This document shows positions 8,175 to 17,896 of a stretch of 64,000 nt of DNA, in pieces. The stretch is from JAYWGN01 sp043778255. GTDB taxonomy: Bacteria > Bacteroidota > Bacteroidia > Chitinophagales > Chitinophagaceae. The stretch covers positions 1-64,000 of the forward strand of contig JAYWGN010000034.1 in NCBI GenBank assembly GCA_043778255.1, in the 5' to 3' direction. Below the pieces are notes generated by a model that had not been told where the DNA came from, did not search any database, and saw only the letters and a program-made list of their open reading frames with translations. Each line of letters starts with the position of its first letter. The first letter of the stretch is position 1. The translations under genes and the position numbers were made by a program.

Positions 8175-11100
8175 ATGCAAAATAACCAACAGTTAGAAAA
8201 ATTTAACGAAGTATATAACCAATTAAATGAGGCACAAAAAGAGGCCGTAAATACCCTTGATGGCCCAGTAATGGTAATAGCCGGACCGGGTACGGGCAAA
8301 ACACAAATACTGAGTTGCCGTATTGGCAAAATATTGCAAGACACAGATGCCCAAGCTCAAAATATACTATGCCTCACTTATACTGATGCTGGTGTAGTAG
8401 CTATGCGTAAACGGCTGCTCAACTTTATAGGTGCCGATGCTTACAAAGTAAATATTTGTACGTTTCATGCCTTTTGTAATGAAGTAATACAAAGCAACCT
8501 GAACCTATTTGACAAAAATGAATTAGATGCAATAAGCGACCTTGAAACGATTGATTTATTTAGAGTACTGATACAAAATTTTGAAAAAGGACATGCCCTA
8601 AAACGGTATAGGGGTGACGAATTTTATGAAATAAATAACCTCAAAAGTTTGTTTGCCATACTTAAAAAAGAAGGTTGGGACTTAAAACAAGTTGTAGATC
8701 GTTGCGATTTATACATTGTGGAGTTACCTATAACAGAGGGCTTTTTTTACAAAAAAAAGTATAAAGAATTTAGTGCCGGTGACCCAAAGCAACCTAAAAT
8801 AGATGCCGAAATAGAACGAGTAGAAAAGCTGAAAGCTGCACTGGCAGAGTACCCTAACTATATAGCATTAATGAAACAAAAAGCCCGATATGACTTTGAT
8901 GATATGATAAACTGGGTAATTGAGGCATTTAAAAACAACAAAAACTTATTGGCACAATACCAAGAGCAATACCAATATATATTGGTTGATGAGTTTCAGG
9001 ATACGAGTGGTACACAAAATAAAATAGTGGAACTACTTATTAATTATTGGGGCGATAACCCCAATGTATTTGTGGTAGGCGATGATGACCAAAGTATATT
9101 CAGATTTCAAGGAGCAAATATTGCTAATATGGAAGGCTTTGCCAAACAATACCAAGTTAACTTAAAACGTATAGTACTTACCCAAAACTACCGTAGTACA
9201 CAGCCCATATTAGATACTGCAAAGCTAGTAATAGAAAATAATGTGGATAGGCTTATTAACAAAAGCAAAGAGTTGAGTAAGGACTTAGTAGCTAGTAATA
9301 CCAAAATAAATACCCAACTACAACAGCCCATAATACTGCAATATGAAACCCAACATATTGAAATGGTAAGTACAACTTTGGCTATAGAAAAGCTGCTACA
9401 AAGTGGTGTGCCTGCCGGCAAAATTGCAGTAATATATAAAGAAAATAAATATGGCGAGGCCTTGGCAAATTATTTTGATTTGAAAAATATACCGTACTAC
9501 AGCAAACGAAATAAAGACTTATTTACCATACCCTTAGCCAAAAAAATAATACATATACTCTACTACTTAGCTAGTGAGTTAGATGTGCCTTACAGTGGCG
9601 ACGAACAACTGTTTGAACTATTACACTTTGATTGGTTTGGTATTAAGCCTTTAACTATAGCTAAACACACTATAGCCGTAGCCGATAATAAATACAAAAA
9701 AGATGACACACCCAAAAGCCTAAGAGCCTACCTTAACCAGTTAGCTATTGCCGATAAAAAAGAGCTGTTTGATAAGGGTACCGATACTCAAATTATAACT
9801 ACAATTAATGCTTTAGAAAAGCTTATAAAAGATGCAGTAAACGAAACGGTGCAAAATTTATTTCAGAATATACTGAACGATTTGCAAGTGCTTAGCTACA
9901 CTATGCAAAGCCTTAACAAACACAAAAATTTAGAAATACTTGCTGCCCTATTTAACTTTGTAAAAGACGAAACACACCGTAACCCTACCATGAATTTGCA
10001 GGACTTAGTGAGTATGTTACAAACTATGCAACAAGAAGGCATTAAGCTACCGCTATACCAAATAAACGGCACCGATAAGGGCGTAAATTTGCTTACATGC
10101 CACGGCTGCAAAGGGTTAGAGTTTGCTCATGTATTTGTAATAGGTACTAATGCACAATACTGGGAGGGCAAACGAAAGCCCGGCACACCTTATGGCATTG
10201 CTAAAATAATGCAGCTCAACGAAACTGAAAATAGCGAAAACATTAACCAAACTTTGGAGGAGTTAAGACGATTATTTTATGTAGCACTTACAAGAGCCGA
10301 ACAACATTTAACCGTAAGTTATTTTAATTACGATGAAAAAGGAAAGGAGAAGGAACATAGTATGTTTATAGCGGAAATGATGAGTACCAATGCCATTAAA
10401 ATTATGGAAGTAACAGCAGATGTTACTGCTATTCAGGAATTTAATATACTTGAAATGGCTAATACACAACGCCCTGTACTAGCCCAATTAGAAGAAGATA
10501 TAATAAGCCGAAAACTTGAAAAATTTACCATGAATGTAACGGCACTCAATACTTATTTGAATTGCCCTATTAGTTTCTATTATCAAAAACTGATACAAAT
10601 ACCCAGTAGCAAAAATGAGAATACGGAATTTGGTAGTGCAGTGCATGATGCCCTGCAAACATTTTTTACTAAAATGATACAATCGGCTGAAACCGTTGCT
10701 GACAAGGTGTTTCCAAGTGTTGTAGCGTTACTTAATTATTTTGAAACATCGATGCACAAACGAAGAGAGAGCTTTACCAAAGAGCAATTTAAAAAAAGAT
10801 TGGAGTATGGCCCTATAATATTGACTAACTACTACCATAAGTATGTTGATGATTTGGAAAAATTTGTGGCCGTAGAAAGAGGCATAAATGGGGTAGTAGT
10901 AAAAAATGTGCCTATAAAAGGCAAGGTGGACAAAATAGAATTTACAGGTAATAATGTAAACGTAGTGGACTATAAAACTGGGGATTATGAAAAAGCAAAA
11001 AAAATAAAAAAAGAGTTTGAAGCACCCAACGAAAAAAATGAAATTGGTGGTAACTATTGGCGGCAAGCAGTATTTTACAAAATACTAATAGATAATATGC

Positions 11101-11390
11101 CCGATAAAAATTGGAAGGTACTCACCACCGAATTTGACTTTATAGAACCCGATACTAATAAGCAATACCATAGAGAAAAAATTGTAATAACACCTGAAGA
11201 TATAACTACCGTAACCCAACAAATAGTAACGGTATGGGGCAAAATACAGAACCGAGAATTTTATAGTGGCTGTGGTGCAGCAACTTGCCATTGGTGCAAC
11301 TTTGTAAAAGATAACAAACTACAAATAGGCTTTGAACCTGAAGAAGAGTTAGATGAAGAGGGTGATACAGTGATAGAAAAAGAGCTTTAA
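8175..11390 (+). CDS. UvrD/PcrA-type helicase fused to a Fe-S PD-(D/E)XK nuclease
   Basis: A 1071-residue SF1A helicase-nuclease. Helicase motifs in order: AGPGTGKTQ (Walker A, about residue 38), DEFQDTSG, VGDDDQSIFRFQGA, LTQNYRST, THIIDGCKG-type motif here as TCHGCKGLEF, and RLFYVALTRAEQHL. The C-terminal 300 residues form a RecB/AddB-like nuclease: a first Cys in LNCPISFYY, then FGSAVHDAL, KGKVDKIEF, VVDYKTGDY, RQAVFYK, and a final CGAATCHWC. The four cysteines match the iron-sulfur staple of AddB-type nucleases. This suggests a single-chain DNA end-processing enzyme. Start is ATG 8175; an in-frame TTG lies 9 nt upstream. Confidence 0.92.
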   Translation: MQNNQQLEKFNEVYNQLNEAQKEAVNTLDGPVMVIAGPGTGKTQILSCRIGKILQDTDAQAQNILCLTYTDAGVVAMRKRLLNFIGADAYKVNICTFHAFCNEVIQSNLNLFDKNELDAISDLETIDLFRVLIQNFEKGHALKRYRGDEFYEINNLKSLFAILKKEGWDLKQVVDRCDLYIVELPITEGFFYKKKYKEFSAGDPKQPKIDAEIERVEKLKAALAEYPNYIALMKQKARYDFDDMINWVIEAFKNNKNLLAQYQEQYQYILVDEFQDTSGTQNKIVELLINYWGDNPNVFVVGDDDQSIFRFQGANIANMEGFAKQYQVNLKRIVLTQNYRSTQPILDTAKLVIENNVDRLINKSKELSKDLVASNTKINTQLQQPIILQYETQHIEMVSTTLAIEKLLQSGVPAGKIAVIYKENKYGEALANYFDLKNIPYYSKRNKDLFTIPLAKKIIHILYYLASELDVPYSGDEQLFELLHFDWFGIKPLTIAKHTIAVADNKYKKDDTPKSLRAYLNQLAIADKKELFDKGTDTQIITTINALEKLIKDAVNETVQNLFQNILNDLQVLSYTMQSLNKHKNLEILAALFNFVKDETHRNPTMNLQDLVSMLQTMQQEGIKLPLYQINGTDKGVNLLTCHGCKGLEFAHVFVIGTNAQYWEGKRKPGTPYGIAKIMQLNETENSENINQTLEELRRLFYVALTRAEQHLTVSYFNYDEKGKEKEHSMFIAEMMSTNAIKIMEVTADVTAIQEFNILEMANTQRPVLAQLEEDIISRKLEKFTMNVTALNTYLNCPISFYYQKLIQIPSSKNENTEFGSAVHDALQTFFTKMIQSAETVADKVFPSVVALLNYFETSMHKRRESFTKEQFKKRLEYGPIILTNYYHKYVDDLEKFVAVERGINGVVVKNVPIKGKVDKIEFTGNNVNVVDYKTGDYEKAKKIKKEFEAPNEKNEIGGNYWRQAVFYKILIDNMPDKNWKVLTTEFDFIEPDTNKQYHREKIVITPEDITTVTQQIVTVWGKIQNREFYSGCGAATCHWCNFVKDNKLQIGFEPEEELDEEGDTVIEKEL

Positions 11391-11419
11391 ATTATAATTA
11401 CAAATAGAGTAATACAAAA

Positions 11420-11460
11420 TGCCACCAGTAAATAGTACTGATGGCACTTGTTTTTGTTTG
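11420..11460 (+). terminator. Intrinsic terminator after the helicase-nuclease gene
   Basis: Stem TGCCA..AGTA / TACT..TGGCA (11420-11446) with loop AATAG, followed by a T-rich run CTTGTTTTTGTTTG. It sits 30 bp after the helicase stop and before the convergent T9SS gene. Confidence 0.75.
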
Positions 11461-11507
11461 AATAACTGCCTTTTGATTAGTGAAATAATAATCCTTTGAT
11501 GTGATTA

Positions 11508-12440
11508 TTAATGTTTTATAAACTTGATAGTGCTAATATCGTTGTTATCATTTATTTGTAAGGTATAAATGCCTTTTGCCATTGTGGTTACATTTATTGT
11601 AATATTAGTATTGTCTTTTTTAAAGTTATTGTTGGTTATTAATTTGCCTTGTACATCGTATATTTTTATAGTTACATTACCCGTGTTGGTATAGTTGGAG
11701 AGTACAATATTAAGTACTTCGGCGGTAGGATTAGGGTATACCAATACACTAGCTTTTTGTTGCAATATACGTAGCAGTATTATGTTGGAGTATTTGTATT
11801 TACCATCTTTATCTATTTGCTTAAGCCTATAATAATTATTGCCTTTGGTAGGGTTAGTGTGGGTATATGTGTAATTGGTAAGTACATTACTTTGCCCTTG
11901 GGCTAGTACAGAACCTATGGTAGCAAAGCTTACCCCAGTTGGGGAGTATTGCAACTCAAAATGACTACTATTAGCCTCACTACTTGTTTGCCAATTAAGT
12001 ACATGCTGAGCATTTATTTGCTGCCCTGTAAACGATAAAAGACTTACTGGCAAAGGACCCAAAGGTATTACCACTGCACTCCACCCATCGCCAACACCAC
12101 CATAAAAAATTGAATTTTCAAGTATACTATAGCTAGTTACATGCCATCCATCGCCACTGCCACCTTTGAATATAGTATTACTTACACTGTTGTTGCTTAT
12201 AGTATTCCACCCGTCGCCAACCCCACCAACAAATATGGTATTACTTACACTGTTGTTGCTTAGGGTATTCCACCCATCGCCAACCCCACCAACAAATATG
12301 GTATTGCTTACACTGTTGTTGCTTAAGGTATTCCACCCGTCGCCAATGCCACCTTTAAATATGGCATTGTTAGTAGGTTGAGCTATTATAGTGGTGTAGT
12401 ATAAAAGTGAAAATATTAAAAATTTATATTTAAAAATCAT
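11508..12440 (-). CDS. T9SS type A cargo with five GDGW repeats
   Basis: A 310-residue secreted protein. A signal peptide (residues 1-20, ending near IIAQ) is followed by five 21-residue repeats with core GGxGDGW and NTIF (about residues 30-120). A middle region (FTGQQINAQHVLNW, FELQYSPTGVSF, YYRLKQID) resembles segments that precede sorting domains. The C-terminal type A sorting domain starts near VYPNPTAEVLNI and ends ISTIKFIKH. The last domain directs secretion through the type 9 machinery and is normally cleaved. It lies 27 bp downstream of the SUMF1-like gene, so the two are probably one operon. The function of the GDGW repeat is unknown to me. Confidence 0.85.
   Translation of the reverse strand: MIFKYKFLIFSLLYYTTIIAQPTNNAIFKGGIGDGWNTLSNNSVSNTIFVGGVGDGWNTLSNNSVSNTIFVGGVGDGWNTISNNSVSNTIFKGGSGDGWHVTSYSILENSIFYGGVGDGWSAVVIPLGPLPVSLLSFTGQQINAQHVLNWQTSSEANSSHFELQYSPTGVSFATIGSVLAQGQSNVLTNYTYTHTNPTKGNNYYRLKQIDKDGKYKYSNIILLRILQQKASVLVYPNPTAEVLNIVLSNYTNTGNVTIKIYDVQGKLITNNNFKKDNTNITINVTTMAKGIYTLQINDNNDISTIKFIKH
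12081..12353 (-). repeat. 63-bp in-frame tandem repeats encoding the GDGW units
   Basis: Four 63-bp units and part of a fifth inside the T9SS gene. The three units nearest the gene start differ at only a few positions; the later ones have diverged. Each encodes 21 residues with GGVGDGWNTLSNNS. High identity between adjacent units suggests recent duplication and potential copy-number variation without loss of frame. Confidence 0.9.
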
Positions 12441-12467
12441 TTTATTTTTTTAAATTACCATTATAAT

Positions 12468-13865
12468 TTATTCTGCAGTTCTTACACCTCTTCCCCCTAA
12501 AAATTGACCTGAGGCGTTGTTATCTGTTGGTACTGAACCTGCCCTATTAGAGGTTTGTAATAAATCTGATGCATAAAAAACATCGCCACCTCTAAATAAA
12601 ATATTACTATCAGTGCCTGTATTGGTTGGCCAACCAGTAACGTTAGCAACTGCTGTTGGGCTAAGGCTGCCATCGCCATGTAGGCCAGTGTAATTTCTAC
12701 CTGTACCATTGGCTATTACAGTAAGTTCTGCTGAGTTACCTCCCATTTCCATAATACCGTAAAATGTGGCTCCACTACTTGTACGTGTACTCGTACTTGT
12801 TGCAAGTGCCCCACATCTAATATGAGCTGTAAATTGGTTAGTGGCATATAAAGCATTACCAGTAGCCCATGTTTCGGTACTAGTACCTTGCCCTGTTGGT
12901 CCAGCTACTTGTGCTATTGTTGTATTGCCCCATACGTACTCCAATGGCGATGGTAGGTTATTAGCACCTCTACAAGCTTTTTCAAATTCAAACTCACTCA
13001 TTGGTCGCATAGCTGCCCAATCGAGCCAAGCCAATACACTAACAGGAGAAAACCCCACTGCTGCCCTTTCGGGTTCTGTAACAGTCATGTTAGGCACATT
13101 GCCAGCTGCACCTATATTATTTCGAGCTGTTGCATTGGTTTGGTCAAGGGTATTTAAAAAGTCGAGGTGTTGTTGCCTACTAAATTCATACTTCATTACC
13201 CAATAGGCATTAAAGCCTTTGGGGTATGTAGCAGGTATAGTACCCGTATTTGTAAATTGATTTGCAGCTGTTAGGTTTCCCGCCGCTGAGCCACATGTTA
13301 TTACATTTTCACTTGTTATAGCAAACCAAGTATTTACAGCACCATCTCTAAATTTCCAAGTTTCGGCACTAGCATTACCTAGGTTATATGGGCCTTGTGG
13401 TACATATACCATTTCTACAGCAAATACTTTTATCTCTACATTTTCATTATCCAACACACCATCGGCACCATAGTTCCACCTAAGTTGGTTAGCTGCATAA
13501 CTTACATCGCCAATGCCTATGGCAGTTCTATATATCCAAGCACCTTTGCCATCGGCAGTGCTTTGCAGTGTACCACCGGTAGCCACAGTATGCCCAGTAG
13601 TGTTAAGTGTAGCATGTTGCCATACTGAGGTACTTTGTTTTCTAAATTTTACAAACAACCAGCAACCATCATAATTGCTCTCATTGGTGTTGGTACGCCA
13701 ACTGTTTTTCCAAGCTATACTAAATTGTACATTGGTAAAGTGTGTAGCTAGTGGGCCACTTGTATTTTGCCCAGTAAGTGAGGCCGCTGTTACCAATACA
13801 TCATTTGCATAATTATGCAAATAAATGCTGGAAAAAATTGTAAGTAACAAAATTGTTTTTTTCAT
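12468..13865 (-). CDS. Secreted SUMF1/FGE-like domain protein
   Basis: A 465-residue exported protein: a signal peptide in the first 20 residues, an N-terminal region of about 150 residues with a jelly-roll look, then a formylglycine-generating-enzyme-like (SUMF1) domain from MVYVPQGPYNLGN (about 152) to the end. Typical landmarks are YWVMKYEFSRQQ, RPMSEFEFEKACRG, YGIMEMGGNSAELT, LFRGG and the terminal GGRGVRTAE. Many Bacteroidota SUMF1 proteins (for example GldJ/GldK relatives) are structural or non-catalytic; I cannot identify the paired catalytic Cys of true FGE. A conserved 20-bp dyad lies 73 bp upstream and a T9SS cargo gene follows after 27 bp. Confidence 0.82.
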   Translation of the reverse strand: MKKTILLLTIFSSIYLHNYANDVLVTAASLTGQNTSGPLATHFTNVQFSIAWKNSWRTNTNESNYDGCWLFVKFRKQSTSVWQHATLNTTGHTVATGGTLQSTADGKGAWIYRTAIGIGDVSYAANQLRWNYGADGVLDNENVEIKVFAVEMVYVPQGPYNLGNASAETWKFRDGAVNTWFAITSENVITCGSAAGNLTAANQFTNTGTIPATYPKGFNAYWVMKYEFSRQQHLDFLNTLDQTNATARNNIGAAGNVPNMTVTEPERAAVGFSPVSVLAWLDWAAMRPMSEFEFEKACRGANNLPSPLEYVWGNTTIAQVAGPTGQGTSTETWATGNALYATNQFTAHIRCGALATSTSTRTSSGATFYGIMEMGGNSAELTVIANGTGRNYTGLHGDGSLSPTAVANVTGWPTNTGTDSNILFRGGDVFYASDLLQTSNRAGSVPTDNNASGQFLGGRGVRTAE

Positions 13866-13937
13866 GTAGTTGTTATTTTTGATTATAAATGATATTTTTA
13901 ATTATAGGCAAAAATCAAACATATTTTTAATGTTTGC

Positions 13938-13957
13938 AATACTCCCTTTCGAGTATT
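13938..13957. promoter_or_regulatory. Dyad AATACTC-N6-GAGTATT upstream of the SUMF1-like operon
   Basis: A perfect 7-bp inverted repeat with a 6-nt centre (CCTTTC). The same repeat with the same spacing and a centre also starting CC occurs at 17770-17789 before another T9SS gene. On the plus strand a T run follows, but no plus-strand gene ends here. It is therefore more likely an operator or 5' leader element of the minus-strand operon than a terminator. Confidence 0.6.
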
Positions 13958-14043
13958 TTTTGCACTACATATTACCATTAACAAATATATAGCAGTGCTA
14001 AATATTGGGGGAAATTTTTATAACAAGTAGTTAAATATTTTAT

Positions 14044-14502
14044 TTATTTCCTCCTATTAATTATAGCCCTAAGTACAGCATAGTTTATAAGTGTGGTAAA
14101 GCACAAAAACAGTATAAAAAGTATTCCAAATATAAAACCTACAGAAAAACTGCCATCGTTTTTAATAAATTTTTTAGTGTAAGTGGTTATAGTTTCTGAT
14201 TGCATTATTTGAAAATAAGTAACAACAGTTGCAAAAGCCAGTGGCAATAGTAGCCAATAAAAATGCTTTGTTTTATACACCACATAATTAACCCAAAGCC
14301 AACATATAATGCTAGCACCATAGCCCATTACAAACATATTGGCACTACTACTTTCGTACTGTTTTACATAAGCCTTAGGGTTTGGCAGTGTTAAATTGAA
14401 TACTGCATTAAATTGGTATTGGTAATATATAATACCCATAACGAATAGTATAATATAGCCGAGGGTTATTTTGGTAAAGGGGGTTAGGTTGTTTCTCTTC
14501 AT
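14044..14502 (-). CDS. Hypothetical membrane protein, four predicted helices
   Basis: A 152-residue protein with four hydrophobic segments at about residues 12-28, 55-76, 80-97 and 122-146, and a basic C-terminus (AIINRRK). I do not recognise the family. It lies between two T9SS transcription units on the same strand, 89 bp downstream of the start side of the large T9SS gene's stop, and may be expressed separately. Confidence 0.65.
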   Translation of the reverse strand: MKRNNLTPFTKITLGYIILFVMGIIYYQYQFNAVFNLTLPNPKAYVKQYESSSANMFVMGYGASIICWLWVNYVVYKTKHFYWLLLPLAFATVVTYFQIMQSETITTYTKKFIKNDGSFSVGFIFGILFILFLCFTTLINYAVLRAIINRRK

Positions 14503-14591
14503 AGGTTTTTGATACTATGTATAGTTTTGTATAATTTTTCAAATAAGTATCTTCAATATACAAATTGCATTTATTAACTGGTATTTCATTT

Positions 14592-17500
14592 TTATTTTTC
14601 TAATACCAGCTTTTCATTTACTACTCTTCCATCGGCTAATGTTGCCCTCAATATGTAAGTTCCATTAGGCAAGTAAGTAAGGTCTATTATGGGTTGTATG
14701 GTAGTGTATTTTTTTACACTAACACCTGTAATGTTTAGTAGTTCTAAACTAGTTATTTTATTGCTGTTTATTATATTTACTATACCAGTTGTAGGGTTTG
14801 GGAAAATGCTTAAGCTGTAGCTTATATTTTTTAAATTAACAATTACTATTGGACTTACTGTTTCTTTGCCATTATAATCTACTGCTTGTAATCTATAATA
14901 ATTTTTGCCTACTACAGGGTTATTGTGTATGTAACTATAAGTTGTATTATTTAAGTTGTTGCCTTTACTCTTTACAAATGCAATATTTGTAAAGGCTATA
15001 CCATCGCTACTATGTTCAACATTAAATCCTTTATTGTTATATTCAGTTGCAGTATTCCAATTAAGTAGAGTAGCAGTGTTAATTGGCTTAGCAGTAAAGC
15101 TAGTAAGTGTTATTGGCAAACCAAACTGACCTGTATGAATCCAAAATTCACCAAAAGTGGAAACATCAAATTCTAAAAAATTAACACCAAATGTAGCGCC
15201 AGTAACAATTTGCGATGAAGGTATAAATGTTAAGCTTCCAGCAGTTGGGTTATAAACACCATCTTCATTAGTGCCAGTATATTTTGTTACAACCAAATCA
15301 CTTGCTGTAGTCAAACTTGGTTCTACTGCTTGTAAGTTTACAAAATCAGTATTGGTATAGTAAAGCCTTACTCGTTTTGTACCAACAGGGCTTAATGTTG
15401 TACTTATAGTATAATGCCTTTGCATAGTATATTTGCCCCCGTTTAATGTAACTGCAGCATCATTATACACGGTGCTATTTATAGTGCCAAGGCTTAAGCA
15501 ATTATCCTTTACCGAACTTATAAGTTTAATATTGGCACTTGTGTTAAATGTATGTTTCCATGTAGCATCTATAAAATTAGAATTACTCAAAAACGTTGGT
15601 TCAGTTGGCAAAGTAGTAAACTGTGTTGTTGTGTTACCAGTAAAATATTTTAGTTTCAAATAATTTTCAGTGGCAATTCGTTCCGCATCAGTTAATGCTC
15701 TATCATATACTATAACTTCGGCTATATGCCCTTGCCAATCATATGATCCTATGGGCGATTGTCCATCTCGTCTGTCACCAATAGCAAAACCCACTGTACC
15801 ATTATCGGCTACAAAATTAGCATTAGCCGTAGTTTGGCTTGTACCATTGAACCAGAAATCGAGGTTAGTGCCTGTACCTCCTGTTCGCCATGTTGCAAAA
15901 AATGGTTGGTCTCTTCCACTTTCAAAAGCCACTGTAGTAGCCTCTGGGTGGTTACAACACAAATTACCTCCATGAAATATTGATGTACCGTTTTTTGTAA
16001 ATTCAATTGTACTAGCATTTGCTGTAAGCCTGTTGCTGTATAAATAACCCCCCGTGTAGCCACTTGCATTGCATGCAGCTTTGGCTACTATAAAATAAGT
16101 TCTTGCACCACCAGAGGTTGGCACAGGTGAACTTACTGTATTTTGCAACCAATAATCTCCATTTACACCATCAAAAAATATTGCCGGTTTGCCATTAAAA
16201 GCAAATTGTTGATACACTGGTCTCCTAACGGATGTAGGTTGTGTAGCTACTAACCCACCACAATCTTGGTCCACCCAGTTTAACACTGTTTCACCATCGG
16301 CAGCCAGGGCTACATTACTGTTAAAAACTCCAGCATCGGCTCTTAGCCATAATTTTTTACCCTGTGGGGGTGTTTGTGAATTATTAAATTTAACTGTCCA
16401 AAAATATCCCTTTGGGCATAATACGTCGCCGTTATTATTTAATTGATTTGTGTAGGCTAATGTAGTAAACCCAGTTATTGATTTAACAATATCAACTCCA
16501 CTTTCTGTTACAGTTGACCCTATACTTTTTTCCCAAATTAAATTGCCATTTGTATCTTGTTTCAAAACCCATTCATCACTACCACCTCTACCAAAACTTA
16601 CATCACCATTTACAGCTCCTGAATTACCAACAACTATAACTCCTCCATCGGTATCTAATAGTAAAGATGTTGCTCCATCATCGCCAGTACTACCAAATAT
16701 TTTATTCCATATAATATCGCCTATACTATTAGTTTTTAATACCCATACCTCTTGAAGGCCATGGTTAGCCAATGCAAAACCAGTGGTAGAATTGGTAGTA
16801 CCACAAAAAGTTAAATCACCATTTGCATTTTCAATTACATTATTAAATACATCAGTATTGTTACTACCAATTGTTTTACTCCAAATAAGGTCACCCGTTG
16901 TTGAATTCAATTTTACAATATAACCATCAGTACCACTTTTGCCTGCAATTACACAATTACCATCGTTAGTAATAACGAGTCCATTACCTACCTCATCTAA
17001 AGCAGTGCCATAACTTTTGCTCCATAGTTTAGTACCCGTTGCAGATATTTTTATTGCCCATAAATCAGCAGCTCCAGCATTACTTGTAATATCGCCACCT
17101 ACCGTTCTCGATATACCTACAGCAATAAAACTTCCATCTGGCAATTCTCTAATATCTAACCCATTTTCAATACTTAAAGTTTTGCCAAAGTAAGCAACCC
17201 AAGTTTGTACACCTAACGCAGTAGTTTTTAAAATGTACATATTGAAATAATTAAAACTAGGTCCACCACCTTCCTCTGAGGAGCCAATGGTGATTAAGCC
17301 CCCATCTGAGGTAGCCCTTATTTTACCACCAGTATTTCTGTAACCTGCACTTAGGTTATATTGGTTTGTCCAAACTATAGCACCACTTTGGTCAAATTTA
17401 GTATTATGTATAAATGCATAAGGATTTGACTGTGTAGAATTTCCTGTAATTACAAACCCACCATCGTTAGTACTTGTAATACCCGTTGGCGATTCAAATG

Positions 17501-17612
17501 AACTAGCAATGTTGGGGTTATTATTAGTTTTATTCCATTCTACAAATGGGGCTTGGGCAAAAGTTAATTTAACTAATACTATTAATAGTGCCACAGTAAT
17601 TAAAATTTTCAT
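14592..17612 (-). CDS. Large T9SS type A cargo: propeller-like repeats plus LamG-like domain
   Basis: A 1006-residue secreted protein. The signal peptide ends near TFAQA. Residues about 30-400 carry repeated blades of the type DGGFVITGNS, DGSFIAVGIS, DGNCVIAGKS and DGGVIVVGNS, separated by W-K/S-K-S-xG segments, as in beta-propellers. A concanavalin/LamG-like domain follows (KLWLRADAGVF to EVIVYDRALTDAER, about 415-650), then a domain of unknown type. The C-terminal type A sorting domain is SIFPNPTTGIVNI to GRVVNEKLVLEK. It is probably a cell-surface or released protein with a binding role, possibly to glycans, but no ligand can be named. The dyad at 17770 lies 158 bp upstream. Confidence 0.87.
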   Translation of the reverse strand: MKILITVALLIVLVKLTFAQAPFVEWNKTNNNPNIASSFESPTGITSTNDGGFVITGNSTQSNPYAFIHNTKFDQSGAIVWTNQYNLSAGYRNTGGKIRATSDGGLITIGSSEEGGGPSFNYFNMYILKTTALGVQTWVAYFGKTLSIENGLDIRELPDGSFIAVGISRTVGGDITSNAGAADLWAIKISATGTKLWSKSYGTALDEVGNGLVITNDGNCVIAGKSGTDGYIVKLNSTTGDLIWSKTIGSNNTDVFNNVIENANGDLTFCGTTNSTTGFALANHGLQEVWVLKTNSIGDIIWNKIFGSTGDDGATSLLLDTDGGVIVVGNSGAVNGDVSFGRGGSDEWVLKQDTNGNLIWEKSIGSTVTESGVDIVKSITGFTTLAYTNQLNNNGDVLCPKGYFWTVKFNNSQTPPQGKKLWLRADAGVFNSNVALAADGETVLNWVDQDCGGLVATQPTSVRRPVYQQFAFNGKPAIFFDGVNGDYWLQNTVSSPVPTSGGARTYFIVAKAACNASGYTGGYLYSNRLTANASTIEFTKNGTSIFHGGNLCCNHPEATTVAFESGRDQPFFATWRTGGTGTNLDFWFNGTSQTTANANFVADNGTVGFAIGDRRDGQSPIGSYDWQGHIAEVIVYDRALTDAERIATENYLKLKYFTGNTTTQFTTLPTEPTFLSNSNFIDATWKHTFNTSANIKLISSVKDNCLSLGTINSTVYNDAAVTLNGGKYTMQRHYTISTTLSPVGTKRVRLYYTNTDFVNLQAVEPSLTTASDLVVTKYTGTNEDGVYNPTAGSLTFIPSSQIVTGATFGVNFLEFDVSTFGEFWIHTGQFGLPITLTSFTAKPINTATLLNWNTATEYNNKGFNVEHSSDGIAFTNIAFVKSKGNNLNNTTYSYIHNNPVVGKNYYRLQAVDYNGKETVSPIVIVNLKNISYSLSIFPNPTTGIVNIINSNKITSLELLNITGVSVKKYTTIQPIIDLTYLPNGTYILRATLADGRVVNEKLVLEK

Positions 17613-17769
17613 AGTTTCAATTGTTTTTAAAGTGTTTATAATTTTTGCAAATTATTTATTTGCACCATATTGCACCACTACTATATTGATTCTCATTTCC
17701 ATAGTTAAACGGATTTAAAGTAAGCAGTACAAATTATACACAAATGTATAGGTTGCCCCAATTGTAAAC

Positions 17770-17789
17770 AATACTCCCAAGTGAGTATT
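17770..17789. promoter_or_regulatory. Dyad AATACTC-N6-GAGTATT upstream of the large T9SS gene
   Basis: Same 7-bp inverted repeat and 6-nt centre (CCAAGT) as at 13938-13957. It sits in the 284 bp gap between the GH3 gene and the start of the 1006-residue T9SS protein. Two identical dyads before two secreted-protein units within 4 kb suggest shared control. Confidence 0.6.
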
Positions 17790-17896
17790 TTTCTGAATTA
17801 AATATAGAGGAGGAAAGTTGAAAACAACAAGGACTTTACTTAAGTTGTAAGTATATTATTTTTAGCTTCGCTAAAATATGGTTGATATAAACGGCA

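Noticed and set aside
13938..13957. Rho-independent terminator on the plus strand
   Set aside because: No plus-strand gene ends upstream, and an identical dyad lies upstream of another minus-strand gene, so a regulatory role fits better.
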